Shown piece by piece: positions 1 through 8,484 of a DNA stretch of 64,000 bases (its first letter is position 1; each line of letters opens with the position of its first letter). The stretch is from the NCBI RefSeq assembly GCF_029953595.1, contig NZ_CP124535.1:2202001-2266000 (forward strand), given 5' to 3'. The position numbers and the translations under genes were made by a program. Under the pieces are notes generated by a model. It did not search any database. It was not told the DNA's origin and saw nothing but the letters and a program-made list of their open reading frames with translations. The stretch is from Fuscovulum ytuae. GTDB taxonomy: Bacteria > Pseudomonadota > Alphaproteobacteria > Rhodobacterales > Rhodobacteraceae.

Positions 1-323
1 TCGAGATGATGGAGGCCTCCGCCACCGCCGCCACCATCGATCTCGCTGCCCTCCCCCTCCTGCCGGGGGCAGAGGCACTGGCCGCACAAGGCATCGCCTC
101 CACAATCGCCCCCGCCAATCACGCCGCAACCGCCGCCCGCCTCACCGCCCCAGACACGGCCCGCACGGCCCTGCTCTTCGACCCCCAGACCGCAGGGCCC
201 CTCCTCGCGGCCCTTCCCCCCGATCAGGCCAAGGCCACCCTCGCCGCCCTCCACGCCATAGGCGAACCTGCCACGATCATCGGCCATGTCACCGAAGGCC
301 CCCCACATCTGACCGCGCGTTAA
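1..323 (+). CDS. selD: Selenide, water dikinase SelD, C-terminal part (5' end outside window)
   Basis: SelD makes selenophosphate from selenide and ATP; here it would supply the MnmH tRNA-modifying enzyme encoded next door. Only about the last 106 residues are present, and the frame is open through the left edge. The FDPQTAGPLLAALP segment matches the conserved FDPQTSGGLL block of the C-terminal AIRS domain, with one Gly replaced by Pro. The following residues fit the usual SelD C-terminus ending in a short GxV segment. The stop is TAA at 321-323. The gene is convergent with mnmH across a strong hairpin. Whether an N-terminal oxidoreductase fusion exists, as in some SelD proteins, cannot be seen. 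Confidence 0.85.
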   Translation, partial: EMMEASATAATIDLAALPLLPGAEALAAQGIASTIAPANHAATAARLTAPDTARTALLFDPQTAGPLLAALPPDQAKATLAALHAIGEPATIIGHVTEGPPHLTAR

Positions 324-340
324 GGGCAACCGTCGAAAGA

Positions 341-397
341 TTGAGTATTTTTGCCAAGATGAAGACCAACCCCCTTCATCTTGGCAAAAATACTCAA
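341..397. terminator. Perfect 24-bp inverted repeat between convergent selD and mnmH
   Basis: Arms at 341-364 and 374-397 are exact reverse complements around a 9-nt loop. The left arm holds TTTTTGCCAAGATGAAG and the right arm CTTCATCTTGGCAAAAA. A-rich sequence follows on the right and T-rich sequence begins the left arm, so it could serve as a bidirectional terminator for the two convergent genes. The arm is a variant of the TTCATCTTGGCCCAAATAC element found at three other places in this window. Confidence 0.8.
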
Positions 398-475
398 AAA
401 ACCCGCAGCCAAGCGGCGAAGGCCGCGCAGGCGAGGCAAAGGGAATGCGCCGCGCTCTTCGCGCGGCGCTCCGCA

Positions 476-1516
476 TCACAACCCGGCCACCGCCTCCGCG
501 ACCCGGTCGGCAATGGCGCCCGGATCGCCCAACCCGTCCACCGCCACTTCAGTGAAAGGCACAGCCATTCGCGCCCGATGCTTGCCATAGCGCGGGTCGT
601 AATGCCGCGCCATCAGCCCCTCGGCCAGATCGACGAACTGCCCCGCTGCCACCATCGCCCGCCATTCCGCGATCACCTCGCGCGGATGGGCCAGTGCCAA
701 GGACGCCACCACCCCATCCAGCCGCGCCGCATCCGCCACCAGATCGGCATAGGCACCCAGCAGATATTCCGCCCGCGCGCGCCGCGGCGCCTCTATGGCG
801 ACCCGCGGCGCTTCCACCATCGCCCGCCATAGTTTCGGCGGCAGGCGGCACTCCCCCACCTTGGCGCTCTCTGCCTCCACCACCACAGGTCGCGCCGGAT
901 CAAGCCGCGCCAAGGCCAGCGCCAACCGCCCCTCAAAGGCCTTCTGCGACGGCTGCGCCCCCATGGACCCGAACAAAGACCCGCGATGGTTCGCCAAGCC
1001 TTCCAGATCAACCACCTGCACGCCCCGCGCGGGCAACAGGTTCAACACTTCAGTCTTGGCCGACCCGGTATTCCCGTCCAGCACCACCAACCGAAAGGGG
1101 AAGGTGTCGGTATAAAGCGCATCCACCACCAGCCGCCGCCACGCCTTATAGCCGCCCTGCACCACCTCCACCCGCCAGCCGATCTGCGCCAAGATAGAGG
1201 CGAAGGACCCCGACCGCTGCCCCCCGCGCCAGCAATAGACCAAGGGCCGCCACCCGCCCGGCTTCTCGGCCAAAGGCCCCTCCAGATGCGCCGCCGCATT
1301 CTTTGCCACCAGCGCCGCGCCAATCTTGCGCGCCGAAAACGGGCTTGCCTGCTTGTAGATCGTCCCCACCCGCGCCCGTTCCGCATCGTCCAGCACCGGC
1401 AGCGAAACCGCCCCCGGTACATGATCCTCTGCCCATTCCGACGGCGACCGCACATCGATGATCGTGTCGAAATCCAGCGCCAGCACATCCGCCAGCGACC
1501 GCAACTGAACCGCCAT
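476..1516 (-). CDS. mnmH: tRNA 2-selenouridine synthase MnmH (SelU)
   Basis: MnmH uses selenophosphate to convert 2-thiouridine at the tRNA wobble position to 2-selenouridine, through a geranylated intermediate. The 346-residue length is usual. An N-terminal rhodanese domain (about residues 8-128) carries the active-site loop YCWRGGQRSGS with Cys95. A P-loop domain follows, with DGNTGSAKTEV at about 147-157. The Ala before the P-loop Lys-Thr is a slight departure from the GSGKT usual in the family. ATG at 1516 shares one base with the argE stop (TGATG), so translation is probably coupled. Adjacency to selD fits the pathway. Confidence 0.93.
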   Translation of the reverse strand: MAVQLRSLADVLALDFDTIIDVRSPSEWAEDHVPGAVSLPVLDDAERARVGTIYKQASPFSARKIGAALVAKNAAAHLEGPLAEKPGGWRPLVYCWRGGQRSGSFASILAQIGWRVEVVQGGYKAWRRLVVDALYTDTFPFRLVVLDGNTGSAKTEVLNLLPARGVQVVDLEGLANHRGSLFGSMGAQPSQKAFEGRLALALARLDPARPVVVEAESAKVGECRLPPKLWRAMVEAPRVAIEAPRRARAEYLLGAYADLVADAARLDGVVASLALAHPREVIAEWRAMVAAGQFVDLAEGLMARHYDPRYGKHRARMAVPFTEVAVDGLGDPGAIADRVAEAVAGL

Positions 1517-2670
1517 CAGAACCCCGCCTCACACGCCTGAACCAGCGCCGCCAGCATCGCCTCGCAGCGTGCCATCTGCTCCACGCTCACATATTCGTCG
1601 GGCTTGTGCCCCTGCGCCATCGACCCCGGTCCACAGATCACCGTGGGCACCCCCAGCCGCGCATCGAAAAGCCCGCCTTCTGTGCCAAAGGCCACCTTGA
1701 TCGTGCCATTGGCCCCGGTCAGCCCCTTCACGAACTGCACCACCCCCGCATCCGATGGCGTCCCCAGCCCCGGATAATCCCATAGTCTCTCAATACGGAT
1801 CTCCGCCTCAGGGAACTCGGCGCGCAAGGGCGCGACCACGGCCTCGCATCCCGCCCGGACCTCTGCGATCAGGGCCTCCACATCCTCCCCCGCCAGCGAC
1901 CTGATCTCCCAATCCGCCACCGCCTGATTGGGCACGATATTCACCTGCACCCCGCCCGCCATCTTGCCCACATGCAGCGTCGAATAGGGCACGTCATAAT
2001 CGCCATCCCGCAGCCCCTCCGCCGCCACCCGCGCCTGCACCCCGCGCAACACTCCCACGAAATCCGCCGCCAGATGCAACGCATTCAGCGCAAGCGGCGC
2101 CAGCGCCGAATGCCCCTCGCGCCCTACACAGGTCGCCCGCAAAGCCACCTTCCCCTTATGGCCCGTCGCCACCGCCATGCCCGTCGGCTCCCCCACGATG
2201 CACATCCGCGGCCGCACCGGCGCACCCTCCAGCATCTCGATCATCGACCGCACCCCCATGCAGCCGATCTCTTCGTCATAAGACAGCGCCAGATGCAGCG
2301 GCACCCGCAACTCTCGTCGCGCAGCCCCCAGAACCGCAGCAATCGCACAGGCCACAAAGCCCTTCATATCCGCTGTCCCGCGCCCATAAAGCCGCCCCCC
2401 GGCCTCCGTCAGCGCAAAGGGCGGATAGCTCCAGGCCTGCCCCTCCACGGGCACCACATCCGTATGCCCTGACAGCATCACGCCGCCCCGATCCACAGGC
2501 CCCACCGTCGCGTAAAGATTGGCCTTCCCCCCGCCCGCATCCGGGATCAGCACCGCCTCCACGCCCGCCTCGGCCAGAAGACCCGCCACCCAATCCATCA
2601 AATCCCGATTGGGCCGATGGCTCACCGTGTCAAAGGCGATCAACCGATCCAATATCGCGCGCGCATCCAT
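1516..2670 (-). CDS. argE: Acetylornithine deacetylase ArgE (M20 family)
   Basis: This is a cytoplasmic metallopeptidase-fold enzyme that releases acetate from N-acetylornithine in arginine synthesis. The 384-residue protein has the M20 metal-site blocks in order: SGHTDVVP, YGRGTADMKGF, the SYDEEIGC acid pair, GEPTGM, and a late HKPDE segment. The ATG at 2670 is preferred over a GTG nine codons upstream because GGAGG lies 8 nt before it. It is translationally coupled to mnmH. Many alphaproteobacteria also have ArgJ, so the enzyme could act on a related N-acyl amino acid; the family assignment is firm and the exact substrate less so. Confidence 0.85.
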   Translation of the reverse strand: MDARAILDRLIAFDTVSHRPNRDLMDWVAGLLAEAGVEAVLIPDAGGGKANLYATVGPVDRGGVMLSGHTDVVPVEGQAWSYPPFALTEAGGRLYGRGTADMKGFVACAIAAVLGAARRELRVPLHLALSYDEEIGCMGVRSMIEMLEGAPVRPRMCIVGEPTGMAVATGHKGKVALRATCVGREGHSALAPLALNALHLAADFVGVLRGVQARVAAEGLRDGDYDVPYSTLHVGKMAGGVQVNIVPNQAVADWEIRSLAGEDVEALIAEVRAGCEAVVAPLRAEFPEAEIRIERLWDYPGLGTPSDAGVVQFVKGLTGANGTIKVAFGTEGGLFDARLGVPTVICGPGSMAQGHKPDEYVSVEQMARCEAMLAALVQACEAGF

Positions 2671-2769
2671 TCCCGGGCCCTCCGTTCCACCCGCCACCTA
2701 ACCGCAAAGCCGCGTGAAGCGGAACCCCCGCCCCTTCCCCCGCGCCCCCCGCAATGCCAAGGTCGCGCC

Positions 2770-3417
2770 ATGACCCGATCCGCGATTCCCGCCCTCGCCG
2801 CCGCCCTCCTCCTCGCCGCCCCCGCCACGGCACAGGACAGCCCCTCCACCCCCCGCGATGCGGGCGCCGTGGCGCAACTCCTGCATGCCCATGCGCTCTT
2901 CGACCTTGGCCTCGCCCGCAAGGACCCGCTGGCCACCCTCGCCGCGGCCCGCCTTGCCGCGGGCATCGCCGCCACCGACAGCGACCGCAGCCCTTCGCCC
3001 CCCGGCGACCCCGTCCCCGCCACCTATCCCACCGCCGAGGTGATGTTCACCGCCGCCAAGGCGCTCGCACAAGAGGATGACCTTGCCAAAGACCTCGCCG
3101 TCCGCACCGAGGCCGAAGTGGCGCGCATCCCCACCCTCACCGTCATCCGCACCAGCCGTGGCATCGGCGCGGGCCAGACCCATGTCTGGCAAATCCCCTT
3201 CTTCGCCGAAGCCCAGTCCGAACTCGGCCTCTTGGGCGACGGCACGGCAAATCTCGACCTTGCCGTCACAGGGCTCGACGACACCCCCCTCTGCCTCGAC
3301 ACCGCCCCCACCGACCGCGCCCTCTGCGCCTTCCGGCTGACCGAGAACGCCACCCTCACCATCACGGTCACGAACCGCAGCGAAGCGGCAGCAACCTACA
3401 GCCTCCTTACCAACTAA
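2770..3417 (+). CDS. Secreted protein of unknown function
   Basis: The product is 215 residues with a clear Sec signal peptide (MTRSAIPALAAALLLAAPATAQ, cut after Ala-Gln). I do not recognise a domain. The mature part is Ala/Thr-rich; its N-terminal half looks helical (LARKDPLATLAAARLA repeats of charged and small residues) and its C-terminal half looks beta-rich, ending in TITVTNRSEAAATYSLLTN. Two Cys residues (LCLDTAPTDRALCAF) could form a periplasmic disulfide. It is divergent from argE and stands alone. Probably periplasmic. Confidence 0.7.
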   Translation: MTRSAIPALAAALLLAAPATAQDSPSTPRDAGAVAQLLHAHALFDLGLARKDPLATLAAARLAAGIAATDSDRSPSPPGDPVPATYPTAEVMFTAAKALAQEDDLAKDLAVRTEAEVARIPTLTVIRTSRGIGAGQTHVWQIPFFAEAQSELGLLGDGTANLDLAVTGLDDTPLCLDTAPTDRALCAFRLTENATLTITVTNRSEAAATYSLLTN

Positions 3418-3662
3418 CCTATTGATCAAAAACAATTGCTGCGCAGCGAAGACCGCAGCATTTTCCGGCTATGCTGCGCAGCAAAACCCGCAGCATCCGC
3501 TCTTTCATCTTGGCCCAAAGACGCACCTGCCACGCCGCGCATCCTGCGCCACGCCACAAGCCTCTCCCCCGCAGGATGGGCCATCGGCCCATCATCCCAA
3601 AGAAAAACGCCGCGCAAATTGCGCGGCGTCCAAAGGGCGCAAGCCCTGCCATGACCCAAAGA
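3418..3662. repeat. Intergenic repeat block: TTCATCTTGGCCC box plus GATGGGC palindrome
   Basis: This gap between convergent genes contains a CTGCGCAGC-type repeat (3438-3495, two diverged copies of CAGCGAAGACCGCAGC/CAGCAAAACCCGCAGC), the element TTTCATCTTGGCCCAAAG at 3503-3520, and the palindrome GATGGGC-N5-GCCCATC at 3575-3593. The same combination recurs near 15443 and 50449. No gene is supported here. Confidence 0.65.
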
Positions 3663-4664
3663 TCACATCACTTCAGACAGTTTCACAACCCGCCCTTCGG
3701 CCACCGATTTCACCGCCGCATCGGCCAAGGCCAGCGCGATCAGCCCATCCTCGCCCGTGGGCTCGGCCTTCCCTGTCCCGGCCATCGCCGCGATAAAGGT
3801 CGCGATCTCGGCGGCATAAGCCTCGGTATAGCGCGTCATGAAGAAATCATGCAGCGGCGGGCGGGTATAGCCCGTCCCCGTCGCCACCTCGATCGACACC
3901 GGGCGCTGGTTTTCCGCCGAGACCGCGCCCTTCGACCCATGCACCTCGATCCGCTGGTCATAACCATAGGTTGCGCGGCGGCTGTTTGAAATCATCGCCT
4001 GCTTGCCCGACGCCGTCTTCAGCAAGACCTGCACGGAATCGAAATCCCCCGCCGTCCCGATCGCGGGGTCCACCAGCACCGCCGCCGTTGCCACCACCTC
4101 GGTGATCTCTTCGCCCAAAAGGAACCGCGCCATGTCGAAATCATGGATCGTCATGTCGCGGAAAATCCCGCCCGACCGCTTGATATACTCCACAGGCGGC
4201 GCGCCGGGGTCGCGGCTGGTGATCACCACCATCTCGACATCGCCGATGGTGCCCTTGTCGATCTCGGCCCGCACCGCGCGGAAATGCGGGTCAAAGCGGC
4301 GGTTGAACCCCACCATCAGCGTCCCCTTATGGGCCCGCACCACCTCAAGACAGGCCTTCACGCGGGCCAGTGACAGATCAATGGGCTTTTCGCAGAACAC
4401 CGCCTTCCCGGCCTTCACAAACCGCTCGATCAGATCGGCATGGGTATCGGTCGGCGTGCAGATCACCACCGCGTCGATATCCGCCGCCGCCTCGATCGCC
4501 TCGATCGTCCGCACGTCACAGCCATATTGATCCGCAATCGCCTGCGCCGCGGCGGGCATGGCATCGGCCACCGCCACCAGACGCGCCTGCGCATCCCCCG
4601 TCACCGCCTTCGCATGCACCTTGCCGATACGCCCCGCGCCCAGCAGCCCGAACCTGATCGCCAT
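3663..4664 (-). CDS. iolG: Inositol 2-dehydrogenase-like oxidoreductase IolG
   Basis: A Gfo/Idh/MocA dehydrogenase that would oxidise myo-inositol (or a related polyol) with NAD+. The 333 residues begin with the nucleotide-binding motif GLLGAGRIGKVHA, followed by CTPTDTHADL and the family's CEKPIDLS (catalytic Lys in EKP). GGIFRDMTIHDFDMARFLLG is the typical substrate-side helix. ATG at 4664 has AGAGGAG upstream. It lies 37 bp downstream of an SDR gene in the same direction, and an IolR-like GGAA-N6-TTCC site precedes the pair. No other iol gene is visible, so another sugar or inositol isomer is possible. Confidence 0.82.
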   Translation of the reverse strand: MAIRFGLLGAGRIGKVHAKAVTGDAQARLVAVADAMPAAAQAIADQYGCDVRTIEAIEAAADIDAVVICTPTDTHADLIERFVKAGKAVFCEKPIDLSLARVKACLEVVRAHKGTLMVGFNRRFDPHFRAVRAEIDKGTIGDVEMVVITSRDPGAPPVEYIKRSGGIFRDMTIHDFDMARFLLGEEITEVVATAAVLVDPAIGTAGDFDSVQVLLKTASGKQAMISNSRRATYGYDQRIEVHGSKGAVSAENQRPVSIEVATGTGYTRPPLHDFFMTRYTEAYAAEIATFIAAMAGTGKAEPTGEDGLIALALADAAVKSVAEGRVVKLSEVM

Positions 4665-4701
4665 TTCCCGTCTCCTCTGCCCCATCTGGGGGGCGTTTCC
4701 A

Positions 4702-5484
4702 TCAGGCCCCATAGGCCCCATTCACATTCTGATCGAAATCCACCAGCGCCCCGGTCATCACGCCCGACTCCGGCGACAGCAGATAGGATACCAACCCCGC
4801 CACATGCGCAGGCTTCACCAGCATCCCAAAGGGCTGCTTCGCCTCCGCCTCGGCCAGCCAGCCATCCCCCGCGCCATGGAACTCCCGTTGGATCGCATCC
4901 TCTCCCGGCGTGTCCATCCAGCCCACATTCACCCCATTCACCCGGATGCGATGCGACCGCAGCGCATTCGCCGCGTTCTTCGTGATATTGGCCAGCGCCG
5001 CCTTGCTGGCCGCATAGCCGGCCAGAAAGCTCTGCCCGCAATGGCTGCTCATCGTCACGATATTCACCGCCGAAGCCGGATGCCCCGCCGCCACCGCCGC
5101 CTGCGCGAAACGTTGCAAGGCAAAGAACGGCCCCTTGGCATTGGTGTCCATCAACGTGTCCCACCCCTCCGGCGTGGTATCCAGAATGGACCCACGCGCG
5201 GTTGAGGCCGCCGCATTCACCAAGGCATTCACGGGACCGAACCGCATCAGCGCCCGATCCACCAATTCCGTCGCCTGCTGCGCATCCGCCATATCCGCAG
5301 GCAGAAAGCGCACATCCGCGCCCCGCGCGCGCAGCCCTTCCGCCGCCGCCTCACCCTTCGTGACATTGCGGCCCGAAATCACCAGCTTCTGGCACCCCTC
5401 GGCCACCAACCGCTCGGCAATGGCCAGCCCAAGGCCTTGCCCGCCCCCCGTAATCACGGCCACCGTCCCCGAATGATCCGGCAT
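4702..5484 (-). CDS. Short-chain dehydrogenase/reductase (SDR), probably polyol or sugar oxidation
   Basis: The 260-residue classical SDR has TGGGQGLGLA cofactor motif near the N-terminus, an NAAAS loop in place of NNAG, the catalytic region MSSHCGQSFLAGYAASKAAL (Ser, Tyr-x-x-x-Lys), and a C-terminal VDFDQNVNGAYGA. ATG at 5484 follows a strong GAGGGGGG. It is the first gene of a two-gene unit with iolG, so the two enzymes probably act on the same polyol pathway. The substrate cannot be read from sequence. Confidence 0.8.
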   Translation of the reverse strand: MPDHSGTVAVITGGGQGLGLAIAERLVAEGCQKLVISGRNVTKGEAAAEGLRARGADVRFLPADMADAQQATELVDRALMRFGPVNALVNAAASTARGSILDTTPEGWDTLMDTNAKGPFFALQRFAQAAVAAGHPASAVNIVTMSSHCGQSFLAGYAASKAALANITKNAANALRSHRIRVNGVNVGWMDTPGEDAIQREFHGAGDGWLAEAEAKQPFGMLVKPAHVAGLVSYLLSPESGVMTGALVDFDQNVNGAYGA

Positions 5485-5516
5485 GATCCCCCCTCGGAAA
5501 CCGAAGTCCATTTAGC

Positions 5517-5530
5517 GGAACTTCTATTCC
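5517..5530. promoter_or_regulatory. IolR-type operator GGAA-N6-TTCC upstream of SDR-iolG
   Basis: GGAACTTCTATTCC is an exact GGAA-N6-TTCC palindrome 33 bp upstream of the SDR start. That spacing is the published consensus for the RpiR-family inositol repressor IolR of Sinorhizobium. Further ATTCC half-sites at 5536-5540 and 5556-5560 could hold extra regulator contacts. The link to inositol control is inference from the motif plus the iolG gene. Confidence 0.55.
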
Positions 5531-5582
5531 ATCTTATTCCGAATTCAACCAGATTATTCCACGGCCTCTCTGACGAAGATCG

Positions 5583-6377
5583 TCAGACCAACCCCAGTTC
5601 CGCATCGCTCGCCACCCGGTCGTATTTATCCTTCGGCGGCATGGGCCGTGCGCGCCAATCCGGGTCGAACACGAACGAGGATCGCGCCCGCCCCTCGGGC
5701 AGCGCCCCGTTCCCCTTGCCCACAGCATAATCGTAATAAAGCTTCACGATCTCTTCCGCCGTCACCTGCTGCGCCGCCGGATGGGCCAGACAGGCCGCCC
5801 GCCACCGCGCCACGCGGGCAAAGGCCGGATCGTCGGGCAGGGCGAAGCCCTCATAGTAATCCAAAAACCAAAACCGCATCATAAGCGGCGTATAAACCGC
5901 CTCGGCCCATCCGAACCGGTCGAACAGAAACACCCCGTCCGGGTTGTGATGCCGCAGCATGTCATCCAGCCACGCATATTGGTCCAAAAGCGCCTGCCGC
6001 TTTGCCCCCGCCTGCGCCCGGTCGCGGTTCATCACATAAAGATATCCGGCATTCCCGAACGGCCCCTCACGGGTGACAAACAGCCGCTCCACCGCCCGCT
6101 CATAGGGGTCCGCCCGTGCCACGGCCACCTCGGGATAGCGCTCTTCGAAATAGCGCATCAGGACAAGGCTTTCCTTCAGGATGCGCCCATCCTCCAACTC
6201 CAGCACCGGCAGCGCCGTCGTCCCGCGCGTCTTGGCCAGCAATTCGGGGTCGCGCGGGCGCGTGATGTCCACCACGCGAAACTCCACCGCCTCGCGCAGG
6301 CCCTTCAGCGCCAGCAAAATCTCCACCCGTTGCGAAAACGGGCAGACGGGGATGTGGTGAATGATCGGCTTGCCCAT
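5583..6377 (-). CDS. Glutathione S-transferase family protein
   Basis: A cytosolic thioredoxin-fold enzyme of 264 residues. The N-terminal domain carries HIPVCPFSQRVEILLALKG, where CPFS (Cys12) resembles omega or lambda GSTs and DHAR-like thiol transferases rather than Tyr/Ser GSTs. The ALPVLELEDGRILKESLVLMRYFEE segment holds the conserved cis-Pro and the E-S glutathione contact. The all-helical C-terminal domain is followed by an unusual tail of about 40 residues (FDPDWRARPMPPKDKYD). ATG at 6377 has GAGGAGG upstream. Function in thiol or dehydroascorbate chemistry is inference. Confidence 0.8.
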   Translation of the reverse strand: MGKPIIHHIPVCPFSQRVEILLALKGLREAVEFRVVDITRPRDPELLAKTRGTTALPVLELEDGRILKESLVLMRYFEERYPEVAVARADPYERAVERLFVTREGPFGNAGYLYVMNRDRAQAGAKRQALLDQYAWLDDMLRHHNPDGVFLFDRFGWAEAVYTPLMMRFWFLDYYEGFALPDDPAFARVARWRAACLAHPAAQQVTAEEIVKLYYDYAVGKGNGALPEGRARSSFVFDPDWRARPMPPKDKYDRVASDAELGLV

Positions 6378-6434
6378 GGGTGCCTCCTCAGGCCGGATGG
6401 TGGCCCGCATCCTGCGCCGTGTGCAGGGCGCAGA

Positions 6435-7619
6435 TCAACCCGAAAGCCCGGCCTCCGCCGCGATCTCGCGCGCCGATTTCCGCGCCCGTTCCGTGGCCGA
6501 TTTCAACTGCCCACAGGCTGCCATGATATCCTCGCCGCGCGGGGTGCGGATCGGGCTTGCATAGCCCGCCTTGTAGATGATGTCGGCAAAGGCCTCGATC
6601 CGCTCCCAATCCGACCGCTCATAGGGCGCACCGGGCCATTCGTTGAAGGGGATCAGGTTGATCTTCGCCGGGATACCGGCAATCAGCTTCACCAACCGCC
6701 GCGCATCCGCATCGCTGTCATTCACGCCCTTTAGCATCACATATTCAAAGGTGATCCGCTCGGAATTCGACAGGCGCGGATACTCCCGCAGCGCATCCAG
6801 CAGCGTGGCGATGTTCCACTTCTTGTTCACCGGAACCAGACGGTCCCGCACCTCATCCGTCGTCGCATGGAAGGATACCGCCAGCAGACAGCCGATCTCC
6901 TCCGCCGTCCGCGCGATCTCTGGCACGATCCCGCTTGTCGACAGGGTGATCCGCCGCCGCGACAAGGTCAGCCCCTCATTGTCCATCACCACTTTCATGG
7001 CATCCCGGACATTCTCGAAATTATAAAGCGGCTCACCCATCCCCATCAGGACGACATTCGACACCAGCCGCGTTTCATCCTTCGGCTCACCGGGTTTCGG
7101 CCATTCCCCCAGATCGTCGCGCGCCAGCATCACCTGCCCCACGATCTCGCCCGCTGTCAGGTTCCGCACCAGCTTTTGCGTCCCCGTATGACAGAAGGAA
7201 CAGGTCAGCGTGCACCCAACCTGCGAGGAAATGCACAAAGTGCCCCGGTTCTCTTCGGGGATATAGACCGTCTCCACCTCATGCCCGCCCGCGATCCGCA
7301 CCAGATATTTCCGCGTCCCATCGGCCGAGATCTGGCGCGACACCACCTCCGGCACCTCGATCACGAAATGCTCGGCCAAAAGGGCGCGGTAATCCTTGGC
7401 AAGGTTCGTCATCGCCGCGAAATCGCGGATGCCAAAGTGATAGACCCATTGCCAGATCTGCCCCAGCCGCATCTTGGCCTGCCGCTCTGGCGTCCCCGCC
7501 GCGATCAGCGCATCCCGCAACTGATCCCGGGTCAGGCCGACGATATTCGTCTTCCCCCCCTCCGGCAATTTGCGCGGGATGGTCAGAACGTCCTGCGTGA
7601 TGGGCGCATTCGCGGTCAT
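6435..7619 (-). CDS. rlmN: 23S rRNA (A2503)/tRNA (A37) C2-methyltransferase RlmN
   Basis: A radical-SAM enzyme that methylates C2 of A2503 in 23S rRNA and A37 in some tRNAs. The 394-residue protein has [11 protein letters not shown] (CxxxCxxC for the 4Fe-4S cluster), [12 protein letters not shown] and the late [13 protein letters not shown] and MAACGQL segments; the last holds the second catalytic Cys. Length is normal. ATG at 7619 is followed by a roughly 160-bp gap to the divergently regulated IalB gene upstream. It stands as its own unit. Confidence 0.95.
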   Translation of the reverse strand: MTANAPITQDVLTIPRKLPEGGKTNIVGLTRDQLRDALIAAGTPERQAKMRLGQIWQWVYHFGIRDFAAMTNLAKDYRALLAEHFVIEVPEVVSRQISADGTRKYLVRIAGGHEVETVYIPEENRGTLCISSQVGCTLTCSFCHTGTQKLVRNLTAGEIVGQVMLARDDLGEWPKPGEPKDETRLVSNVVLMGMGEPLYNFENVRDAMKVVMDNEGLTLSRRRITLSTSGIVPEIARTAEEIGCLLAVSFHATTDEVRDRLVPVNKKWNIATLLDALREYPRLSNSERITFEYVMLKGVNDSDADARRLVKLIAGIPAKINLIPFNEWPGAPYERSDWERIEAFADIIYKAGYASPIRTPRGEDIMAACGQLKSATERARKSAREIAAEAGLSG

Positions 7620-7710
7620 GTGTCAAAGGTCCTGAAAGGCCGGGAAGGCGTCCATATAGGGGATTCGCCCGAAAAACGAAAGAGAGCTGCGCCCCCGCCC
7701 ATCCCCATGC

Positions 7711-7732
7711 AAAAGGGCCCCAGCAGGGGCCC
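7711..7732 (-). terminator. Rho-independent terminator of the IalB-like gene
   Basis: On the minus strand a 7-bp GC stem (GGGCCCC/GGGGCCC, arms 7726-7732 and 7715-7721) is followed by TTTT. It lies 47 bp past the stop of the IalB-like gene. Confidence 0.7.
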
Positions 7733-7779
7733 CCGTCCTGTCACCGCATTGCGGCCCCGTTCCGGCGGGGCGCATGGGG

Positions 7780-8301
7780 TCATTTGCAGCGTGTCTCGGC
7801 TTCCGTCATCGCGGCGGTGAACCCCCGCAGGCTGAACGTGTCCTTGGTCTGCGTGCCGCGATCCGACCGCGCGCTGACCACCGCCGTCGCCCCGGCCTTC
7901 ATCGCCGCCAAAAGCTGTGCATCCGCCTCGGGCGTTGCGGGCCAGGCCCATTCGCCATCGGTGAACAGGTCATAGGAATTGCCATCCACATCGACCTGAA
8001 CCGTCGATCCATTGGCAAAGGGATAGCCGCCGGTGAAGGAAATCTCGCCCGGCCGACCGGGCCGGAAGGTCACAAACAGCAGGATATCGCCCCGCCGCAC
8101 CGAAACGGGCTGGCCGTCGCGTGTGTTCACCGTCTCTTTCGGGACGGTCACACCCCAGCATTCCTTCGGCTCATTTTCGGTAAAGACGTTCCAATCCGAC
8201 GTCACCGCCACACGGTTGTCGGATTCCTGCGCCATCGTCACAAAGGGCAAAGTCGCCGCGATCAAGGCAGCGCCAGCGACGCGGCCGAACAGGGTGGTCA
8301 T
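7780..8301 (-). CDS. Invasion-associated locus B (IalB)-like periplasmic protein
   Basis: The 173-residue product has an N-terminal signal peptide (MTTLFGRVAGAALIAATLPFVTMAQ) and the features of IalB proteins: a WNVFTENEPKECWGVTVPKE strand region with a Cys, a stretch RRGDILLFVTFRPG, and the late Cys in ETRCK that would pair with it. The family is periplasmic or outer-membrane linked; its role outside Bartonella is unclear. ATG at 8301 (GGAGG upstream) is preferred over an in-frame start six codons earlier. Confidence 0.75.
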   Translation of the reverse strand: MTTLFGRVAGAALIAATLPFVTMAQESDNRVAVTSDWNVFTENEPKECWGVTVPKETVNTRDGQPVSVRRGDILLFVTFRPGRPGEISFTGGYPFANGSTVQVDVDGNSYDLFTDGEWAWPATPEADAQLLAAMKAGATAVVSARSDRGTQTKDTFSLRGFTAAMTEAETRCK

Positions 8302-8484
8302 AGGGTCGGGCCTCCGCATTTGCCTCTCATCCGCCCACCGCCCTCGCTACCCTTCGGATAGACGGGCCTTTTCCTGTGGCGCGGACCTTGCCAACTCGAT
8401 ATCCCCTTCATAACCGATGAAGACCATTGCGCGAAAGCCCCATGGGCAACAATTCGCGCATCTGTGAGCGAAGGAGTCCCGGTC

